Position numbers and translations under genes: made by a program | NCBI RefSeq assembly: GCF_016917755.1 | Contig: NZ_CP070326.1 | Span: forward strand, 620,001 to 684,000 | Direction of reading: 5' to 3' | DNA from: Streptomyces noursei | Lineage (GTDB): Bacteria; Actinomycetota; Actinomycetes; Streptomycetales; Streptomycetaceae | DNA: 64,000 bases | Shown: positions 60,381 through 64,000 of the stretch, in pieces | Position numbering within the stretch: the first letter of the stretch is position 1 | Layout: every line of letters begins with the position of its first letter | Notes under the pieces: generated by a model | What the model was told of the DNA's origin: nothing | Database searches by the model: none | What the model saw: only the letters and a program-made list of their open reading frames with translations

Positions 60381-61766
60381 TCAACTGCCAAAGGACACGA
60401 AGAGCAGGGGCGTGTAGTTGCCCAGGTCAATGCCGCTGGCAGTGAGTTTCTCGCCACGCAGCACAGGCATGAAGACGGCTTCGCTGGGATGGCCATCGTC
60501 TGTGATGGCGCGCATCGTCCGCTGGTCGTCGTTCACTTGCACGGTGAAGCTTGGCCTGACACCCCAACCAGGGACGGACGCAGAACCCACGAACAGACCG
60601 TCGGTATTGGCGGTCAGGGAACTGCCTGGTGATGTTGGCACGCTCGCTCCGCCGAGCATCCTCACGGTCTTCTTCGCCGTGAGGTTCCCGGTAGTGATGT
60701 GCTGCGCTTCGACGTCGCCGAGCACCTCGATGGAGCCGTCCGCCTGGAACGTGCCATCGACAGTCGCGCCCGCTTCCACGGTCAGGGTGTCCGTCACGGA
60801 GACGGCGGTGGACGCGTGGAACGCCCTCGATGCCTCGAGTCCCTGTTGTGCGACGAGCTCTCCGGCCACGGTCACCGGTACGGCGAGGGTGAACGTGCCG
60901 TCGTACCCGCTCAGGGGGCCCGTGAGGGCGAGCCCGGCCAGTGTCGGCTCATCGACCTGCACGGTCACCGTGTCGTAGGTCGTCTCGCCGGTTTCCTGGT
61001 CGCGGGTGCGCAAGGTGAAGGTGGTCGCTCGTACGAGCGGCTCGGTGTCGAAGCGGCTGAGGTCGGAGACGTCGATCCCGGGCGCCGAGTAGTCCGCGGT
61101 CAGGTACTGGCCGAACAGGTGGCGTTCGACGCCTTGCCGGTATTGCCAGCGCAGGGTGACTGTGGACCCCGCTGTGACGAGGGTGGCGGGTGCGGTGTCG
61201 GCGCCGCTGCCCGAGTAGCGGTGCACGGAGAACCGGTTGGGGGATCCGGATTCGATCTCCGGACGGTAGGGCGCCTTCGCGAAGACGAGGGTCACCGGCT
61301 GCCTGGTGGTGCTCTGCTCCAGCGGCTCGTAGTCCTCGAACACCCTGATGCGCGTATTGCCGTGCTCGCGGTTGATGCCCAGGCCACGCAGCCCGACCGT
61401 CAGGCCGTCCTCGTCGAAGATGAATCCGTCGTCCTGGGGGGTCAACAGGCAGCGGACCGCGGTGTCGGTGGTCTCCAGCGACGGGTTCCAGAAGTCGTCC
61501 GACAGAGTGATGCTGATGCCGTCGGCGGACTCCACCAGGTCCTGGGCGGTGGTTCCCATCGGCAGTTCGATCACCAGGCCCCGGCACAGTACCTCCTCGC
61601 CGGGGGCCGCCGAAATGACGAGGTCCAGGTCGGCGCGGTTCAGTGGCGCGGTGGTGTGGCTGGCTTGCAGGGGGAAGGGAGCGGAGGTCAGGGCGTGGTC
61701 GAGACCTCCCCGTCCCAAGGCGTAGGCCGGTGGGGGAAGCTCTTCGCCGGTGATGCCGGTCGTCAT
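60381..61766 (-). CDS. Unknown multi-domain beta-rich protein (paralog 3)
   Basis: A 461-residue protein from ATG 61766, which overlaps the upstream stop (ATGA). Same order as paralog 2: N-terminal domain (DLDLVISAAPGEEVLCRGLV), FVFAKAPY-like linker, Ig-like module TLVTAGSTVTLRWQYRQGVE to FTLRTRDQETGETTYDTVTV, solenoid repeats (FTLAVPVTVAGELVAQQGLE, LTVEAGATVDGTFQADGSIE, GDVEAQHITTGNLTAKKTVR) and the C-terminal domain NTDGLFVGSASVPGWGVRPS to PLLFVSFGS. Coupled to the large upstream gene. Confidence 0.65.
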   Translation of the reverse strand: MTTGITGEELPPPAYALGRGGLDHALTSAPFPLQASHTTAPLNRADLDLVISAAPGEEVLCRGLVIELPMGTTAQDLVESADGISITLSDDFWNPSLETTDTAVRCLLTPQDDGFIFDEDGLTVGLRGLGINREHGNTRIRVFEDYEPLEQSTTRQPVTLVFAKAPYRPEIESGSPNRFSVHRYSGSGADTAPATLVTAGSTVTLRWQYRQGVERHLFGQYLTADYSAPGIDVSDLSRFDTEPLVRATTFTLRTRDQETGETTYDTVTVQVDEPTLAGLALTGPLSGYDGTFTLAVPVTVAGELVAQQGLEASRAFHASTAVSVTDTLTVEAGATVDGTFQADGSIEVLGDVEAQHITTGNLTAKKTVRMLGGASVPTSPGSSLTANTDGLFVGSASVPGWGVRPSFTVQVNDDQRTMRAITDDGHPSEAVFMPVLRGEKLTASGIDLGNYTPLLFVSFGS

Positions 61767-64000
61767 GCGGGGTCCTCCTCGGGCTCGGCTGGGCGCAGCT
61801 GGAGCCAGCCGGTCCGCAACTGCGGGCTCGGCAGTGGAAAGTGTGGTTCCGGAGTGATCGGACGGGTCGGCAGTCCGTGCCATGCGCCGGCCGGGGACTT
61901 CTGCTGCCAGCTCCAGGCGCCGTGGCGGTCCGAGGGACGCGGCAGGGCCGGGCCCTCGTCGCCCGGTACGGGGAGCAGGGGCATCGGCCCGAACCGGAAC
62001 GCCGCGGCCAAGGCGTCCAACGGCTCCTCGAACACCTGCCCAGGCAGTCGGAGGTGCGCGGTCGGCAGGATTCCGGTGGTGGCGTGGACCGTCCCGTACG
62101 GGTCGACGAGGAGCGTCAGCCGCGCCGAGCTCGCGGTGTCGTGGTCACGCGGTGCACGCGCGGGCAGGGCCAGTCCGTACCCGGCGGCGATCGGCCGCAG
62201 ATAGCCGGCCGGATCGTCCAGGTCGCCGAGGTCCTCGTCGGCCAGGACGGTGTGCAGGGTGCCGTAGTCCCGTTCCAGGAAGTAGCCGAGCAGCCCGTCG
62301 TCCAGGTCGTCGCGCTCGCCGAGCCGCACCGGCCAGCGGTAGCCGAGCAGCGCCGGGGGCTCGGGGTCCAGCAGGTTGCGCCAGGACGGGTCGTACTGCG
62401 CGGGGCCGTCCAGGTCGATGCTGGCGCAGGCCCGTACCAGGGCCAGCGGGCGGCCGAGCAGGCGTCCGAGGGTGGTCCCGGGGGTCTGGTCGCCGTTCGG
62501 TGCGATCGTCGTCAGGGTGCGGTCGAGGGCGCGCAGCAGGGTGACCAGGGTGCGGGGGTCGCGCGCCAGCAGTGCGGCGACCAGGTCGTGCAGGTGCGGG
62601 TGGTCCTCGGCCAAGTCCTCGCGCCGCTCGTAGGGAGAACCGGGAAGCGGCAGCCAGGCCAGCTGGGTGACTCCGGTAGTGGTCACCGCCGCGTCGACTG
62701 CGCCGAGGGCCGCCCCGTCCGGGCCGTAGCACAGCAGGGTGCGGTCCAGGTGGTTGGAGATCAGCCAGCCGCACAGGGCAGCGCCTGCGTGATCTCCCTC
62801 GGCGGGGGTGTCGTCGTCGGCTGCGGAAACGGGATGAAGCCGCGTGCGTGCGGGCTGCGGCAGTCGCGGCTTGACCTCCACGAAGCGGCCGGCGTCCTGG
62901 GTGACCACGGTGATCGGGTGGCCGTTCTCGTCCAGGCCCGGACGCAACTCGTCGGCGATCCAGGGACGGAAGGCGTGGGCGGGTGTGCCGTTGCCGATGG
63001 AGTCCCGCAGCTGGATCTCGTCGGGCACGACCACCGGCAGGGCTCGGCCGAACCGGTCGACGATGCTCAGCCGGTGGAAGGCGAACTGTCCGGAGCGGAT
63101 CTCCTGGAACCGGGACGTCGGCCACAGGACGAATGGATGGGGCAACGACCCCAGGCCGGGGGGCCGGATGAGGGCGGCCTGCTCCGCCACCGCGGCGCTG
63201 CGTACCCGCGAAGAACCGTCCGTCTCCAGCGCGTTGTTGACCGAACGGGCGGAGAGCTGGTCCTGGAAACCGTCGAGTGTCTGGGCGATCAGGTCGCCTT
63301 CGCCGGCCAGCGCGGCCAATGCCAGCAGCTGCTCCCGGTACGGTCCCGAGCGGTCCGCCGCGTACTGGCGCAGCCTCCCCTCCTGCTGCTGCGCGGGCGT
63401 CGGGGTGAGGAACTGGCGGCCGCGCAGTGTGATCGTTTCGCCGACGCCGCGCCGGCAGGGCCAGCGGTAGCGGTAGCCGTCGAAGACCCAGTTGGCGTTC
63501 TCCGGGGCGTGGGCCGAGCCGGGCTCCGCGAAGGCGATCGGGTAGTAGTCCACCTCCCATTGGAAGAACAGTGGCGACCACGGCTGTGACCACGGGGCGG
63601 TGCCGTGCGCGGGCACCACTCCGCGTGCCTGTCGCTGCGGCGCTGCCATGGCCGCGCGCAGGTCCTCCACCAGTTCCTCCGGCACTCCTGTGGCGGCGGC
63701 CAGCTCGGCCGCCCCGGCCGGGTCCAGGTGGAAGAACTCTCCGAGGAGCGGGCGGAGTTCCTCCGGGCTGCGCGGCAGGTTCGGCGGGGCGGGGACGGCG
63801 GAGGCAGGCGCGGCGGCCAGGTGGGTGCGCTCGGTGTCCAGGTACACCCCGGTGACCAACTCGGCGGGGCGCCGGCAGCGCAGGGCCTCGTCGGCCTTGG
63901 ACCGGAGCTGCTGGTCGGCCCGGGAGCCGCGCAGGATCACCACCGGCTCGTTGGGCCGGTGCAGGTCGGGCAGCGGGACCCGTTTGAGTACGAATCCCGG
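61763..64000 (-). CDS. Large protein of unknown function (N-terminus outside window)
   Basis: At least 745 residues; the frame is open to the window edge (PGFVLKRVPLPDLHRPNEPV then VVILRGSRADQQLRSKADEA), so GTG 63943 is not the natural start. Conserved-looking stretches: TGVYLDTERTHLAA, SPLFFQWEVDYYPIAFAEPG with NANWVFDGYRYRWPCRR, then LTPTPAQQQEGRLRQYAAD, and RTLLCYGPDGAALGAVDAAV. Rich in Pro, Trp and Tyr in places; no catalytic motif, signal or membrane helix seen. It is upstream of and coupled to paralog 3, so the set probably builds or loads one structure. Confidence 0.62.
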   Translation of the reverse strand, partial: PGFVLKRVPLPDLHRPNEPVVILRGSRADQQLRSKADEALRCRRPAELVTGVYLDTERTHLAAAPASAVPAPPNLPRSPEELRPLLGEFFHLDPAGAAELAAATGVPEELVEDLRAAMAAPQRQARGVVPAHGTAPWSQPWSPLFFQWEVDYYPIAFAEPGSAHAPENANWVFDGYRYRWPCRRGVGETITLRGRQFLTPTPAQQQEGRLRQYAADRSGPYREQLLALAALAGEGDLIAQTLDGFQDQLSARSVNNALETDGSSRVRSAAVAEQAALIRPPGLGSLPHPFVLWPTSRFQEIRSGQFAFHRLSIVDRFGRALPVVVPDEIQLRDSIGNGTPAHAFRPWIADELRPGLDENGHPITVVTQDAGRFVEVKPRLPQPARTRLHPVSAADDDTPAEGDHAGAALCGWLISNHLDRTLLCYGPDGAALGAVDAAVTTTGVTQLAWLPLPGSPYERREDLAEDHPHLHDLVAALLARDPRTLVTLLRALDRTLTTIAPNGDQTPGTTLGRLLGRPLALVRACASIDLDGPAQYDPSWRNLLDPEPPALLGYRWPVRLGERDDLDDGLLGYFLERDYGTLHTVLADEDLGDLDDPAGYLRPIAAGYGLALPARAPRDHDTASSARLTLLVDPYGTVHATTGILPTAHLRLPGQVFEEPLDALAAAFRFGPMPLLPVPGDEGPALPRPSDRHGAWSWQQKSPAGAWHGLPTRPITPEPHFPLPSPQLRTGWLQLRPAEPEEDPA

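Overview
The window looks like chromosomal DNA of a Streptomyces or close relative. Coding DNA is very GC-rich with G/C-ending codons, GTG/TTG starts are frequent, translationally coupled GTGA/ATGA overlaps are common, and the gene families are typical of the genus: DUF3040, DUF402, SHOCT, LLM/F420 oxidoreductases, a second SecDF and a cytochrome P450. No rRNA, tRNA or CRISPR array was seen.

Layout. (1) 1-8.5 kb: 3' part of a SecD-SecF fusion, a TIGR00027-type methyltransferase, an F420-type oxidoreductase, a P450, an alpha/beta hydrolase with its overlapping HTH regulator, and two decayed gene fragments (M20 amidohydrolase, metallo-beta-lactamase fold). (2) 8.5-18.0 kb: dhaM and dhaL around an IclR-type regulator, then a coupled operon holding all four known 4-hydroxyphenylglycine (Hpg) enzymes (4-hydroxymandelate synthase, 4-hydroxymandelate oxidase, HpgT aminotransferase, prephenate dehydrogenase). 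It also holds a PhyH-like dioxygenase, an EamA exporter and a CHMI-type tautomerase, with no peptide synthetase in view. (3) 18.1-24.0 kb: housekeeping and small genes, ending in a chimeric ORF that fuses a baeRF-like protein to the tail of a 3-hydroxyacyl-CoA dehydrogenase. (4) 24.0-27.3 kb: iteron-like repeats, a secreted-protein fragment cut by an IS3 remnant, and in the IS a group II intron that has lost its 3' end. (5) 27.3-33.7 kb: an aromatic-catabolism operon (FAD monooxygenase, AMP-dependent ligase, FAH-family hydrolase, extradiol dioxygenase) with a divergent TetR gene and palindromic operator candidates. (6) 33.7-36.2 kb: three linked unknown membrane or secreted proteins. (7) 36.5-44.1 kb: an IS256-family element carrying a coupled GNAT acetyltransferase, an LLM oxidoreductase with an F420/NADP-type reductase and a MoaF-like secreted protein, an SDR pseudogene, an SDR lacking the catalytic Tyr, and a LysR regulator. 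(8) 45.2-49.4 kb: two large unknown proteins, the first with a leukocidin-like segment and hemopexin-like repeats. (9) 49.8-57.6 kb: mobile DNA: an IS3 element inside a 2'-5' RNA ligase gene, a 5'-truncated CoiA-like gene, and an IS630-type element interrupted by a complete group II intron whose predicted excision restores the transposase frame. (10) 57.6-64.0 kb: a minus-strand operon of unknown beta-rich proteins with three copies of one architecture, one of them split into two genes; the operon runs off the window.

The least familiar biology is the stand-alone Hpg operon with its extra tailoring and export genes, and the two neighbouring sets of beta-rich, leaderless large proteins at 45-49 kb and 57.6-64 kb, which face each other across an IS-rich segment. 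All functional assignments come from reading motifs; no database search was possible.
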